Source of the DNA: Hordeum vulgare subsp. vulgare
Lineage: Eukaryota; Streptophyta; Magnoliopsida; Poales; Poaceae
Length of the DNA: 64,000 nt
Assembly: GCF_904849725.1 (NCBI RefSeq)
Contig: NC_058522.1
Location: 228,321,084 to 228,385,083 of the forward strand
Reading direction: 5' to 3'
In this document: positions 1 through 10,621 of the stretch, in pieces
Numbering within the stretch: position 1 is the first letter of the stretch
Layout: every line of letters begins with the position of its first letter
Notes under the pieces: generated by a model
What the model was told of the DNA's origin: nothing
The model's database searches: none
What the model saw: the letters and a program-made list of their open reading frames with translations, nothing else
Translations under genes and position numbers: made by a program

Positions 1-256
1 GGAATTAAAAAAACAGATTTAATTAATAATTAAATAATGTTATGACATCAGCATGATGTCATGGTGACATCAACAGTTGACTGGTCAACTGACCAGTGGG
101 TCCTACGTGTGATTGACACAATTTATTAATTAAGGTTAAATATTAATTAATGAGATTAAATTAGTGAGGGACCCACGTGTCATATCTAATAGGATAATTA
201 TTTATCTATATTAAGAGATTACTAATTTATCTATTTAATTAATTATTAATTAAATA

Positions 257-312
257 ATATATATATATATATATATATATATTTTATTAATAAAAACATA
301 TATATATATATA
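257..312. repeat. AT dinucleotide microsatellite within LTR
   Basis: Two runs of alternating A and T (about 257-282 and 298-312) separated by an A/T-rich spacer. A further CATA-type tetranucleotide run follows at about 430-520. Both sit in the AT-rich half of the LTR; the equivalent region at 18.6-18.85 kb has a shorter version. Confidence 0.85.
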
Positions 313-530
313 TTTATATTTATATTTTTTTGTTTTTAGGGGGGACCCCACCTGTCATTTGGGGGGAGTGGTGGGGTCGTACTATCATTGGGACAGCGTG
401 CCACACATACACATACATTTTATACATATACTTTATGTATGTTTTTCTACATACATGCATACATACATAATACATACATACATACGTCCATAATACATAC
501 GTACATAATACATACATACATTTCCCTTTT

Positions 531-947
531 TTCTTTTTACTATTCTAACTATCTGCCATCTCTGTGCACCTCTCTCTCTCAACACTACACATCTCTCTCA
601 ACAGAGAGCTAGAGGAGGCAGCCTCCACCTCCTCATACAGGAGATCCACCTCCTCTCACTCTCAACATTATACATATGAGTTTCAACACATGGTCATTTT
701 CAAAATATTTGGTGAACCCCTTCAAAACCCTTCCTGCCTATTTCAATCTTTTGGAATATTTCTATAACAAATATTCTCAATAAATTCTTGAAAAATTCTA
801 GCATGTCACATATGATATATGTGATGATCTATTCTTTTTACTATTCTAACTATCTGCCATCTGTGTGCACCTCTCTCTCTCAACACTACACATCTCTCTC
901 AACAGAGAGAGAGAGGAGGCAACCTCCACCTCATCATACATGAGATC
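531..947. repeat. 116-bp direct duplication flanking a Sukkula-like insert
   Basis: Positions 531-646 and 832-947 are near-identical copies, both containing the run from CTATTCTAACTATCTGCC through the CTCTCTCAACACTACAC stretch to GAGATC. Between them lie a partial third copy (about 647-673) and a 157-bp segment (674-830) matching the Sukkula-like LTRs at 19007 and 27696. The 5' LTR shares the copy-partial copy-Sukkula order but continues into full Sukkula sequence instead of returning to the second copy. Confidence 0.8.
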
Positions 948-1908
948 AGGAGCCGGTGGGGAAGAGGTGAGGAGGCCGGTGAGGTCGACGGGATGGCTCT
1001 GATGATACGGGGCGTTGTCGGCATCGAGGGGCCCCGGGACAGGGCGGATCCGGCATGGTGGAGTGTTGGAGGAGGGAGGCGGCCGGCGAAGTGCCGCCGG
1101 AGGGCCGGCCAATTGGCGGCGGGGTCGGCCCGAGGAGGAAGGAGGCGTGGGGCGGAGGCGCGGGGAGGAGGCTCGACCGACGGGGCGAGGCTGGAGGGGT
1201 GCGATGGCAATGGATGGAGAGGGGCGGCGGCGCGCGAGCGAGAGGAGCGGGCGCTGGGAGGCTCGGTCGGCTGGGGGTCGGTGAGCGGGCGACAGGATCC
1301 AGGGGATGGGGCGCTAAGAGTGGGCTCCTGGCGCCAGGGCACGCTGGGGGGCGAGGTCGCTCTGGGTGAGGGAGTGGGGCGACGGGGGAACACGAGGTGG
1401 AGCGAAGGGGGTTGGTGCGGGGTGGCCCTGGAGCGTCAAAGGGGTGACGAGGGGGTGGCTGACGCGGGGCTCAGTCCCCTCGTTTCTGGCGGCGGGGAGA
1501 GGAAGGAGTGGGAGCGCTAGGGTTCCCCTGGGGGTCTTATACCCCCAGGCGGATGGGCTGTTGGGGGTGTGGCCGCCTAGGCCACTTTGGCCCTGTTGGG
1601 CCAGGCCTTTTGGGTTTTCTTTTTATTATATTTTTATATAGCTTCTGTTTTAAATATATAGGGTTTTCATTAATTTGAAAAATGCCCGATTGAATTCTAT
1701 AAATAATTAAGGAATATTTGTAACTCATCCGACATTTTTATTTTAAGATCCAGAACTTTTTTTTTGATTTATTTTTAAATTTTGAATTCGACTTGGTTTC
1801 GACTAACTCGAGATCAACGATAGAATTCACGGTGACGTGGCATCATTAGCATGGGATCGCTGTAGCTTAATTACATTCAACACTGTAGCAAAAGTTGAGG
1901 GTGTCACA

Positions 1909-1918
1909 ACTCTCGCCT
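1909..1918 (-). other. Polypurine tract of the Gypsy chromovirus
   Basis: On the minus strand AGGCGAGAGT directly precedes the 3' LTR start TGTGACACCC. It is a short purine run in the right position to prime plus-strand DNA synthesis. Confidence 0.6.
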
Positions 1919-1944
1919 ACTAATAAGAATTCTCGCCCCAAAAA

Positions 1945-3131
1945 TTAAGAGGTAGAAGGAAAATGCTCGGGGTATTCATCACGAAGATGATCCTCGCGTT
2001 CCCAAGTGGCTTCATCTTCAGAATGATTTTACCACTGCACTTTAAGGAACTTGGTGACCTTGCGACGAATCTGACATTCAGCCTGGTCGAGAATGCGGAC
2101 CGGATGCTCTTTATAAGAGAGGTCTTGTTGCAGCTCAAGCATATCAAGATCCACTACTTGAATAGGATCCTTGTAGCAGCGGCGGAGCTGAGACACATGG
2201 AAGACATCGTGAACCTGAGAAAAGTTCACCGGCAGTTCCCATTGATAAGAACTTTTCCACGCCTTTCAAGAATAGTGAAAGGACCAATATAGCGTGGAGC
2301 TAACTTGCTCTTGATCCCAAAACGGTGTGCACCTCTCATTGGTGTGACTCGAAGATAAGCCTTTTTGCCAGGTTGATAGACCATATCTTGATGATGACGG
2401 TCATACTGACACTTCTTATGAGAGTGAGCAGCCTTCAGATTCTCATGCATAATGCATACTTGATCTTTGGCATGATGGATAATATCCGGACCGAAGAGTG
2501 ATCGTTCCCTAGTTTCTGACCAATTCAGAGGAGTTCGACAATTTCTTCAATACAATACTTCCAAAGGGGCCATCCTCAGACTAGCTTGATAGCTATTGTT
2601 GTAGGAGAACTCGGAATACGGGAGAGATTCCTCTCATTTCTTACCGAAAGAAATGACACAATATTGAAGCATGTCCTCAAAAATTTGGTTGACTCGTTCA
2701 ACTTGTCCCTGGGACTGAGGATGAAATGCAGTGTTGAATGACAGATGAGTCCCCATAGCCTTCTGGATACTTTCCCAGAATTTTTAAGTGAACAAGCTGC
2801 CACGGTCCGAGCTGATTACCAATGGAATATCGTGAAGTGAAACAATCATTGACATATAAAGATCTGCCAGTTGACTAGCATTAATTGCTTCTTTGACGGC
2901 CAGGAAATGTGCAACTTTGGACAGTCGGTCAATGACGACAAGAATAGCATCATTACCTTTCTGAGATTTGGGAAAACCAATGACAAAGTCCATTTCAACA
3001 TGGTCCCATTTCCACTCAGGAATAGAGATAGGTTGCAGAGTTCCAGCAGGCCTTTGATGTTCTTCTTTGATCCGCCGGCAAATATCACATCCTGAACGTA
3101 GCGTGCAATGTCTTGTTTCATATTGGGCCAC
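1945..3131 (-). pseudogene. Gypsy integrase with GPF/Y module and chromodomain (broken)
   Basis: This is the pol C-terminus of a chromovirus, which would insert the cDNA and steer it towards chromatin. The minus-strand translation shows the zinc-binding CDICRR segment, the catalytic core with WDHVEMDFVIGFP and VISSDRG, a short stretch ending in the HPQSQGQVERVN motif, a GPF/Y-like LAPRYIGPFTILERRG, then HDVFHVSQLRRC and a chromodomain with VTKFLKVQWWNHSEDEATWE. The frame ends with TAA at 1945-1947. The parts lie in several short frames (2784-3131, 2226-2450, 2029-2229), separated by a stop after DRGSLFT and by other stops and small shifts, so no intact integrase could be made. The family identification is firm; function is lost. 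Confidence 0.85.
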
Positions 3132-4740
3132 TAGAATCTTTGACGGATGTCTTGGTACATCTTGGTACTACCCGGGTGAATAGACAATGGAGTGTCGTGA
3201 GGTTCTTCCATCACCCTACCGGTCATTCTGAGATTTTCCTTCTTATTTAGGACGAATAGGCGACCCTTGAAGTACAAGGCGCCATCTTCATCAACAGTGA
3301 AAAGGGAGGCTTTACTCGTCGCAATATAGCTCTTAATCATGTCGACATCATCGTCAAAGCCTTGAAGATTCTTGATGGTGCCCACAAGGTCTGGTTCAAC
3401 AATCAGATTACGGAGGGAACCCTGATAAACAACACGAAGGTTCATCTTTCGATACTCTTCAGGAGGGGGAACAAGGTCACCCTGGAACAATATGGAGGTT
3501 CAACTTACAGAGTTCCTCTTGCAGACGATCGTGAACCTTACGAAACTGGAGGTGGTTGTAGTATGACTTCCGACTCAAGGCATCAGCCATTACGTTAGCC
3601 TTGCCGGGGGTATATGATATACTACAGTCAAAATCTGCTGTACGCTCCATCCATCTTTGTTGACGTAGATTCTGCTCCGGTTGGGTGAACAGATACTTCA
3701 GACTTTGCTGGTCGGTGTAGATTTCACAGTGATTACCGACAAGGTATTGTCGCCATTATTTTAGTGCATGAATAAGTGCGGCAAGTTCGAGATCATGAAC
3801 TGGGTAGTTCTCTTCATGAGCACGCAGCTGACGTGAGGCATAAGCAATCACCTTGCGATCCTGTATCAGGATACAGCCTATTCCTTGACAGGAAGCGTCA
3901 CAATATATGACGAAACCCCTTTTCGTATCCGAAGGAGCAAGTACCGAAGCGGATGTCAGTTTGTCCCTGAGTGCGTTGAAACTTTCCTAACGTTTATCAG
4001 TCCACTCATACTTAACACCTTTGTGAAGCAGATTGGTTAAGGGCTTCACATTCTTGGAGAAGTTCTCGATGAATGGACGACAGTAGCTAGCGAGTCCGAG
4101 AAAACTTCTGACTTGCTTGACATTCTTCGGGGGAGTCCAGTCAAGAATAGCTTGCATTCGTTCGAGGTTGACTGCAATACCATCCTTGGAAATCACATGA
4201 CCAAGGTATGTCACTTTGTCCAGCCAGAATTCACATTTGGAATACTTCGCATAGAGTTTATGCTACCGAATCTTATCCAGTACAAGACAAAGATGTTCAG
4301 CATGCTCTTCTTTATTCTTCGAAAATACCAGAATATCATCTAGATATACCACGACGAATTTGTCGAGGTAGTCCATGAATGTATAATTCATCAATCGAGA
4401 GAAGGTTGCCGGTGCATTGGTTAAGCCGAAGGACATGACGGTGTACTCGTATGATCCATAACGAGTAACAAAGGCGGTCTTTGGAATATCCTCCTTGTGA
4501 ACACGGATCTGGTGGTATCCCAACCTCAAGTCGAGCTTAGAGAAGACGATGGAACCAGCAAGTTGATCATACAGATCATTTATCCGAGGGAGAGGATATT
4601 TGTTTTGAATAGTGTCCTGATTGATAGGACGATAGTATTGAACCAATCAATTTGTCCCATCCTTCTTCTTAACAAAGAGAGAAGGCGCTCCCCAAGCACA
4701 TGAACTCGGTCGAATGAAACCCAAACGAAGCGAGTTGTCA
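3131..4740 (-). pseudogene. Gypsy reverse transcriptase and RNase H (broken)
   Basis: Minus-strand frames show the RT core in order: [63 protein letters not shown], and the catalytic YLDD box at 4335-4346. The connection region follows with [13 protein letters not shown] and [15 protein letters not shown] (3987-4214). RNase H follows with [26 protein letters not shown] and IYTDQQSLKYLFTQ. The segment 3131-3490 leads towards the integrase zinc finger with DTPLSIHPGSTKMYQDI. Stops separate these blocks (for example after LVLDKIR, after EWTDKR and after IHALK), so the enzyme is not translatable although the RT active site itself is unchanged. The enzyme would copy the element RNA into DNA in cytoplasmic particles. 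Confidence 0.88.
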
Positions 4741-4756
4741 ATTTCTTGCTTAAGTT

Positions 4757-5340
4757 TTAGAAGTTGATGTGGTGGCATTTTATATGGACGCTTGGCGATA
4801 GTAGTGGTACCGGGTACCAAGTCAATGACAAACTCGATAGCTCGAGCAGGGGGGTCCCCGGAAGTTCCTCTCGAAAGACATCTTGGAATTCTCGGACCAC
4901 TGGAATGTTTTCAATCCTTTCAAGAGGCGACGCATTTAATGCATTCAAGGCATATAGCCGTGCCACACCATCTCGGACGAGATGAGCATCGTAGCTTATT
5001 AATTCATCTGAAGGGTGTAGGAGGTGGACAGTCTTTGTGGCACAAACGATTGAAGCCGTATGAGCTTTCAACCAGTCCATCCCCAGTATGAGATCAATGT
5101 TGGAAGAACTCAATAACATGGGAGCGGCAAGGAATTCCAATCCATCAATTTCAATGGGGACATTGGGCAGACCATGGAGGATCGGCATTGGCCCGCGGGG
5201 GTGTTTACCACTATTGGGACATTCATTTCTTCGTACTTAATACCATGCATGAATGCCAAATTTTCTGTCATAAAGGAAGGCGCTGCTCATGTATCAACTA
5301 ATACAGAAGCAGGTACTGAGTTAACGAGAAATGAACCCTT
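4757..5340 (-). pseudogene. Gypsy aspartic protease (broken)
   Basis: This is the retropepsin-like protease that would cleave the Gag-Pol polyprotein. The catalytic motif reads V-L-V-D-T-stop-A-A-P, so the conserved glycine of D-T-G is replaced by a TGA codon at about 5295. Further on, LILGMDWLKAHTA (about 5060-5100) is the family's conserved flap-distal motif. The open frame 4757-5188 holds the C-terminal half and runs into the protease-RT linker. Losing the active-site glycine and gaining a stop at the same codon makes this copy inactive. Confidence 0.82.
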
Positions 5341-5349
5341 CACGATAGC

Positions 5350-6396
5350 AGGCTGGTCTTGAGCTTGACCCATATCAATGTTGTTGGCCTGACCACGAAC
5401 ATAAGCAGGCTTGGTATTGTTGTTGCGGTTTTGGTTGTTGCCACTACCAGTTGAGGGAAGTGCCAGCTGATTCGAATTCTACCTACAGTCTCTAGCACGG
5501 TGACCTGCACGGCCACACTCGAAGCACAGCTCGTCCTCAGGACGGTAAGGAGGAACTCGAGGCGGTGGAGTTGGAAGGCTCGGCTGCCTAGGTGGTGGAG
5601 GAGGTAGGCTAGGTGCAGCACAGGACGGCCTCGGAGCAGGAGCAGGTGCATGGTACATGTTGTTGGGAATCCATATCTTCTTCTTATGTGCAGATGAGCC
5701 CGAAGATTAGCCCATGTCACGGTTGCGCTTGCTGCTATCCTTGTAATCCTGCAGACCAGTCTCAACCTGAATAGCCTTGTTTACCAGGGTGGCGAAATCA
5801 GCGTAGTCCTGAACGAGGAGTGTGAGATTGATACCAGGGTGAAGGCCCTCACGGAATTTCTCCTGTCTGCGTGCATCAGTTGCAATGTCTTCTTCAGAAT
5901 AGCGATATAAGTCCAGAAACTCCCACTGATAAGCATCCACAGTCTTGTTGTCGTGGACAAGGTTGCGGAACTCACGCTTCTTCCGGTCCATGATTCCCTG
6001 AGGAATGTAGCGAGCATGGAAAGCAGCCTTGAACTCCGTCCATGTGATGACAGTTCCAACGGGCTGAGAGTGCATGTGACTGTCCCACCATTGAGCAGCG
6101 GTACCCTTCAGGAAGTAGGCGGCAAAGGTGACATAGCTCGCCAGGGGCACATTGGCAGACTCCAAATCATAAGCAATGTCATGGAGCCACTCATCAGCAT
6201 GAAGAGGTTGACTTGAGCTGCGGTAGATCGCAAGGTTGAGGCGACAGAAGTCTTGCAGTGTCACGCCTTGCTGTTGGTTCATGTTCGGCCTTTGGAACTG
6301 ATCCATAAGCCCTTGGATCATCCCTGCCATATACTCAGGAGGCGGGGGTGGTGCATCATTGGCGAGGCCACGTGTGCGGCCAACTGGTCTAACCAT
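5350..6396 (-). pseudogene. Gypsy gag: capsid-like domain plus zinc knuckle
   Basis: The start is the minus-strand ATG at 6396, giving MVRPVGRTRGLANDAPPPPP. The next 200 residues fit a retrotransposon gag domain, with DEWLHDIAYDLESANVP, AQWWDSHMHSQPVGTVITW, FKAAFHARYIPQGIMDRKK and FRNLVHDNKTVDAYQWEF. This 229-codon frame is open to 5707, after which the reading changes frame. The nucleocapsid zinc knuckle CFECGRAGHRARDC (CX2CX4HX4C) is encoded at about 5485-5530 and is followed by a stop. Gag would form the cytoplasmic particle and package the RNA. The capsid part is the best preserved coding block of this element. Protease follows directly, as usual for a Gag-Pol fusion. Confidence 0.87.
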
Positions 6397-6789
6397 CCTG
6401 CTAAATATTTAACAGGGGTAGTTTAGCTTAAAGTAATTGCAAAGGCTTCGCACGCATTCCTAAAGTAATCAAGCATGACGAAAGGGAAATGCGATAGATA
6501 CTTCATAGTAGTTGAGTTCCACATACACACCCACACATAAGTTCGATTACAGACCATCGATTACGAATTCGAAATTTGGTGATAACCTGGACACAATAGA
6601 CGATACCCTAGACTCACTAGGCGGCACGCAAGCAGACGGTGGAAGAGTACCACACCGAGACATGGCGATAAGGATACATCAACGTCGGAGAGGACGAACA
6701 AATCCTGGTAGCTGGCGGCGATAGAAGGTAGGAATACGACCCTGCGTTTCGTGGTTACTCTGGTGAGCGTACCACATCCACTCGAGGAG

Positions 6790-7430
6790 CAGAGGTCCAA
6801 GTGCAGGGGGTACTACCCCCAACATCAGTCCACTCAAGACCTGATGGTAGCTCTATCATGCTCGGCTCGTGGATGTGCACACGGGGAACCCTCGGGTGCC
6901 GTGCTGGCTGCAGCTCTGTCAATGCATCGTAAAGACGAGCACGCGTAGCCTACAGCTCCACGGTCAGAGCTCGAAAATTACGATCCAGTGCCTCAGTGTA
7001 CTGCACCAGAACCCGCGCATCATAGCGACGCGTCAAGTAGGGGCCGCAGACAGCGACGTAGGACCGGTCGTTGCGCTCCCGATCGCTAGCAGTGTAGGCA
7101 GTGAGATCAGACACAGTCTCATCCCTAGCAGGATCATGCGGGATGTATCTGCAAGCACTCTCCTCCATGTGAGGGTGTGCTCCACGGAGACGGGTGATAC
7201 GCATCATGGACGGCCTTCTTGATTGACAATGCAATACCGCAGAAGACATGAGGCTCGAGGGTGGAGTTTCCCATATGTTCGAAGATGCGAACCTCAGCCT
7301 GGTACTGGGACTGGTTGTACTCGTGGAAGTCCTCGTACACAATGTACTTGGGGTACCAGCGATATGCCAGCCTGGACAGGAGGTCGATCAAAATGGCCTA
7401 GAACCCAGTCGTCTCAGTGGCCTTTGTCAG
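6790..7430 (-). pseudogene. Extra non-gag frame upstream of gag, function unknown
   Basis: A minus-strand reading frame lies between the PBS and gag, where a simple Gypsy element has only leader. Translation gives AILIDLLSRLAYRWYPKYIV, EDFHEYNQSQYQAEVRIFEH, then after a frame change near 7200 ITRLRGAHPHMEESACRYIP, RSYVAVCGPYLTRRYDARVL and, after a TAG at about 6950, ARLYDALTELQPARHP and MIELPSGLEWTDVGG. The composition is protein-like and continuous across one stop and one shift, so it was probably a real coding region of about 200 residues. I recognise no catalytic motif. It resembles a domain I recall seeing upstream of gag in other cereal Gypsy elements, but I cannot confirm this. It could also be a captured host fragment. 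Confidence 0.55.
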
Positions 7431-7760
7431 GCGCACGTGCTGTCTTGCGGGACACATCTCAAAAGAAGATTCACGGATGTCAAATGACAGTGTGTGCAAT
7501 ATATATTCAGAAGAACATATTAGATAGGCTAGCGCTCTGTGTCGATGTGATTACGAGAACCTAATGTTAGAGTTAGAACAATATTGAACCCAAAAGAGAA
7601 GAGAGAGTAGAACCACAGTATAGGAAAGGAGTAAAAGATACTAATACCACCCAATTGAGATGTGGGCCCATAAGCCACATCATCAGTATTAGTAAAGTTT
7701 TTCAAACACTAGACTCAACTTCGGCCATGGAGTTGGACAGGGGGCTACCTACAGGCAGTC

Positions 7761-7773
7761 GGCTTTGATACCA
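7761..7773 (-). other. Primer-binding site, initiator-Met tRNA type
   Basis: On the minus strand TGGTATCAAAGCC lies 3 bases inside the 5' LTR end at 7777. It differs by one base from the usual TGGTATCAGAGC complement to the initiator methionine tRNA 3' end, and it fixes the element's orientation. Confidence 0.85.
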
Positions 7774-7776
7774 ACT

Positions 7777-8732
7777 TGTGACGCCCTCCGTTTAATCGTA
7801 CGCTAATCATACATGCAAATGCGTACGATCAAACCCAAGGACTCACGGGAAGATAACACAACACAGCTCTAGACACAAATAAAACAATACAAGCTTCATA
7901 TTACAAGCCAGGGGCCTCAAGGGCTAGAATACAGAAGCTCTATAAACACACGAGTCAGTGGAAGCAACAATATCTGAGTACATACATTAAACATGGGGTG
8001 CCTTGGAGAAGGCTATAACAAAAGATACAACGATCGAGGCCAACCCGCCAGTCTAACTCCTAAGCACAAAGGGGTCACGGGCCCACTTACCCTCAGCGCT
8101 CCTGCATGATGCAAGGGTGGTCGATGTCAGTCCAAACACCCCTTAATACAAGAGCGATGAATCTCGGGACCACTCGGGCACGCGCCGCTCCATTGCTGAC
8201 GTCTCAAGAGCTTCGGCTAATACCGCGACGTCGAGTACCCATAATTCTTCCCACGCATACGGTTAGTGCGTAATAAGGCCTGCCGACCAACCCAGATCAA
8301 ATACCCAAATCCATTATCATTTTAATTAAGCTATCGACACATCCACGCGGGAATCCACCCGCCTAACATCTATTCATCGAAGGTCCCAGTAACATGGTCA
8401 AGTAATTGTGTGGTTGTAACCGTTAAGGAGGACTTAGAGGAAATCACCCTCGTGGGTCCCAACTTGAGGGGTTGCACGACAGAGACATCGTCGGGAGTGG
8501 ATAAGGAGGAATCACCCTTGATAACCACGACCGACTAGCTATACTACAGAGATATCATCCTGAGTACTTCGCGAGGTGTCACCCTCGGTACCCTATAGTA
8601 TCTGTGTAGCGTCATACAACAAAGGGGGGGTGTAAGTGTTGTGTCGGGTCGGGCTCGTCGATCAGGGATTGAGATTCGACAATTAAGCAGGGAAACTGAA
8701 TAAAGGGGTCAGAGGGGATGACTCCTCCACCT
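7777..8732 (-). repeat. 5' LTR of the Gypsy chromovirus, PBS-proximal part
   Basis: It starts at TGTGACGCCCTCCG, the inverse of the LTR end, and runs unbroken to the Angela-type insertion site. It is non-coding. The equivalent part of the 3' LTR lies outside the window, so this part has no partner here. The LTR resumes at 17787 after the insertion. Confidence 0.8.
8728..8732. repeat. Target-site duplication (left) of the Angela-type element
   Basis: cacct sits directly before the LTR terminus TGTTGG and is repeated exactly at 17782-17786, just after the other LTR. A perfect 5-bp TSD shows one clean insertion with both ends preserved. Confidence 0.95.
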
Positions 8733-10569
8733 TGTTGGAGAACGTCCCATGGGAAACAAAAAATTTCCTACGCGCACGAAGACCTATCATGGTGATGTCC
8801 ATCGATGAGAGGGGATTTGGATCTACGTACCCTTGTAGATCGCACAATAGGAAGCGTTAAGAATCGCGTTTGATGTAGTGGAATGTCCTCACGCCCCTCG
8901 ATCCGCCCCGCGAACCGTCCCACGAACTGTCCCGCAATCCATCCCAGGATCCGCTCCGATCTAGTGCTGAACGGACGGCACCTCCGCGTCCAACACACGT
9001 ACATCTCGACGATGATCTCGGCCTTCTTGATCCAGCAAGAGAGACGGAGAGGTATATGAGTTCTCCGGCAGCGTGACGGTGCTCTGGAGGTTGGTGACGA
9101 TCTATCTCATCAGGGCTCCGCCCGAGCTCCGCAGAGATACGATCTGGAGGAAAAACCGTGGAGGTATGTGGTCGGGCTCCCGTGGCAAAGTTGTCTCAAA
9201 TCAGCCCTAATACCTCAGTATGTATAGGAGGGAGGGGGAGGGACCTGCCTTGAGGCTCAAGGGATCCTCAAGGGGTCGGCCAAAGGGGGGAGGAGGAGTC
9301 CTCCTCCAATCCTTGTCCAACTAGGATTGGAAGGTGGAGTCCTTTCCTTCCTTCCCAGTTCCCCCTTTTTGTCTTTTTCCTTTGATTTTTTTCTTCTCCT
9401 GTGCATAGGGCCTCTTGGGTTGTCTCACCAGCCCACTAAGGGCTGGTGCGGCACCCCTAAGGACTATGGGCTTCCCCTGGGTGGGCTGCCCCCCGGGTGA
9501 ACATCCGGAACCCATTCGTCACTACCGGTACATTCCCGGTAATGTCCAAAACCCTTCTTGTAATCAAATGAGGTCACCCTATATATCAATCTTCGTCTCT
9601 GGACCATTCTGGAACCCCTCTTGACGTCCGTGATCTCATCTAGGACTCGGAACAACATTCGGTAACCAACCATATAACTCAAATACACATAAAACATCGC
9701 CGAACCTTAAGTGCGCAGACCCTGCGGGTTCGAGAACTATGTTGACATGACCCGAGGGACTCCTCGGTCAATATCCAATACCGGGACGTGGATGCCCATA
9801 TTGGATCCTACATATTCTACGAAGATCTTATCGATTGAACCTCAGTGCCAAGGATTCATATAATCCTGTATGTCATTCCCTTTGTCCTTCGGTATGTTAC
9901 TTGGCCGAGATTCGATCGTGAGTATCCGCATACCTATTTCAATCTCATTTACCGGCAAGTCTCTTTACTCGTTCCGTAATACAAGATCCGTGACTTACAC
10001 TATGTCACATTGCTTGCAAGGCTTGTGTGTGATGTTGTATTACCGAGTGGGCCCTGAGATACCTCTCCGTCACACGCAGTGACAAATCCCAGTCTTGATC
10101 CATACTAACTCAACGGACACCTTCGGAGATACCTATAGAGCATCTTTATAGTCACCCACTTACGTTGTGATGTTTGATACACACAAGGCATTCATCCGGT
10201 GCCACTGAGTTATATGATCCCATGGTCATAGGAACAAATACTAGACACGCAGAAAATAGTAGCAACAAAATGACACGATCAACATGCTACGTTCATTAGT
10301 TTGGGTCTAGTCCATCACATGATTCACCTAATGATGTGATCCAGTTATCAAGCAACAACACCTTGTACATAGTCAGAAGACCTTGACTATCCTTGATCAA
10401 CTAGCTAGCCAACTAGAGGCTTGCTAGGGACAGTGTTTTGTCTATGTATCCACACATGTATCTAAGACTTCATTCAATACAATTATAGCATGGATAATAA
10501 ATGATTATCATGATACGGGAATTATAATTCTAACTTATTTATCATTGCCTCTAGGGCTTAATTCCAACA
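8733..10569 (-). repeat. 3' LTR of the Angela-type element (1837 bp)
   Basis: Bounded by TGTTGGAGAACG at 8733 and TTCCAACA at 10569. The TATA region seen at 16341 in the 5' LTR reads tatgtatagg here (about 9220), so this copy's box is altered. A short hairpin-like CCAATCC/GGATTGG pair lies at about 9315-9340, where the other LTR has a different 125-bp segment. Confidence 0.92.
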
Positions 10570-10580
10570 GTCTCCCACTT
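10570..10580 (-). other. Polypurine tract of the Angela-type element
   Basis: AAGTGGGAGAC on the minus strand abuts the 3' LTR start TGTTGGAA. It is the characteristic BARE-type plus-strand primer. Confidence 0.88.
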
Positions 10581-10621
10581 GCAATAGAGTCAATAATCTA
10601 GTCCTCACATCGTCATGGGAA

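Larger units (their letters stand above)
1..1908 (-). repeat. 3' LTR of the Gypsy chromovirus, partial
   Basis: The LTR ends at 1908 with gggtgtcaca, which on the minus strand is the LTR start TGTGACACCC. The first 830 bases match 18360-19190, the equivalent part of the 5' LTR. Composition is patchy: AT-rich with microsatellites to about 520, strongly GC-rich at 950-1600, then AT-rich. The open frames over the GC-rich part (about 850-1640, both strands) have no recognisable motifs and come from base composition. The remaining LTR lies left of the window. Confidence 0.8.

Noticed and set aside
320..612. Frames rich in Tyr/His/Thr over the CATA-type microsatellite
   Set aside because: Tetranucleotide repeat translation; no gene.
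846..1641. 164-175-codon frames on both strands in GC-rich DNA
   Set aside because: High GC content removes stops; no motifs, and the region is LTR.
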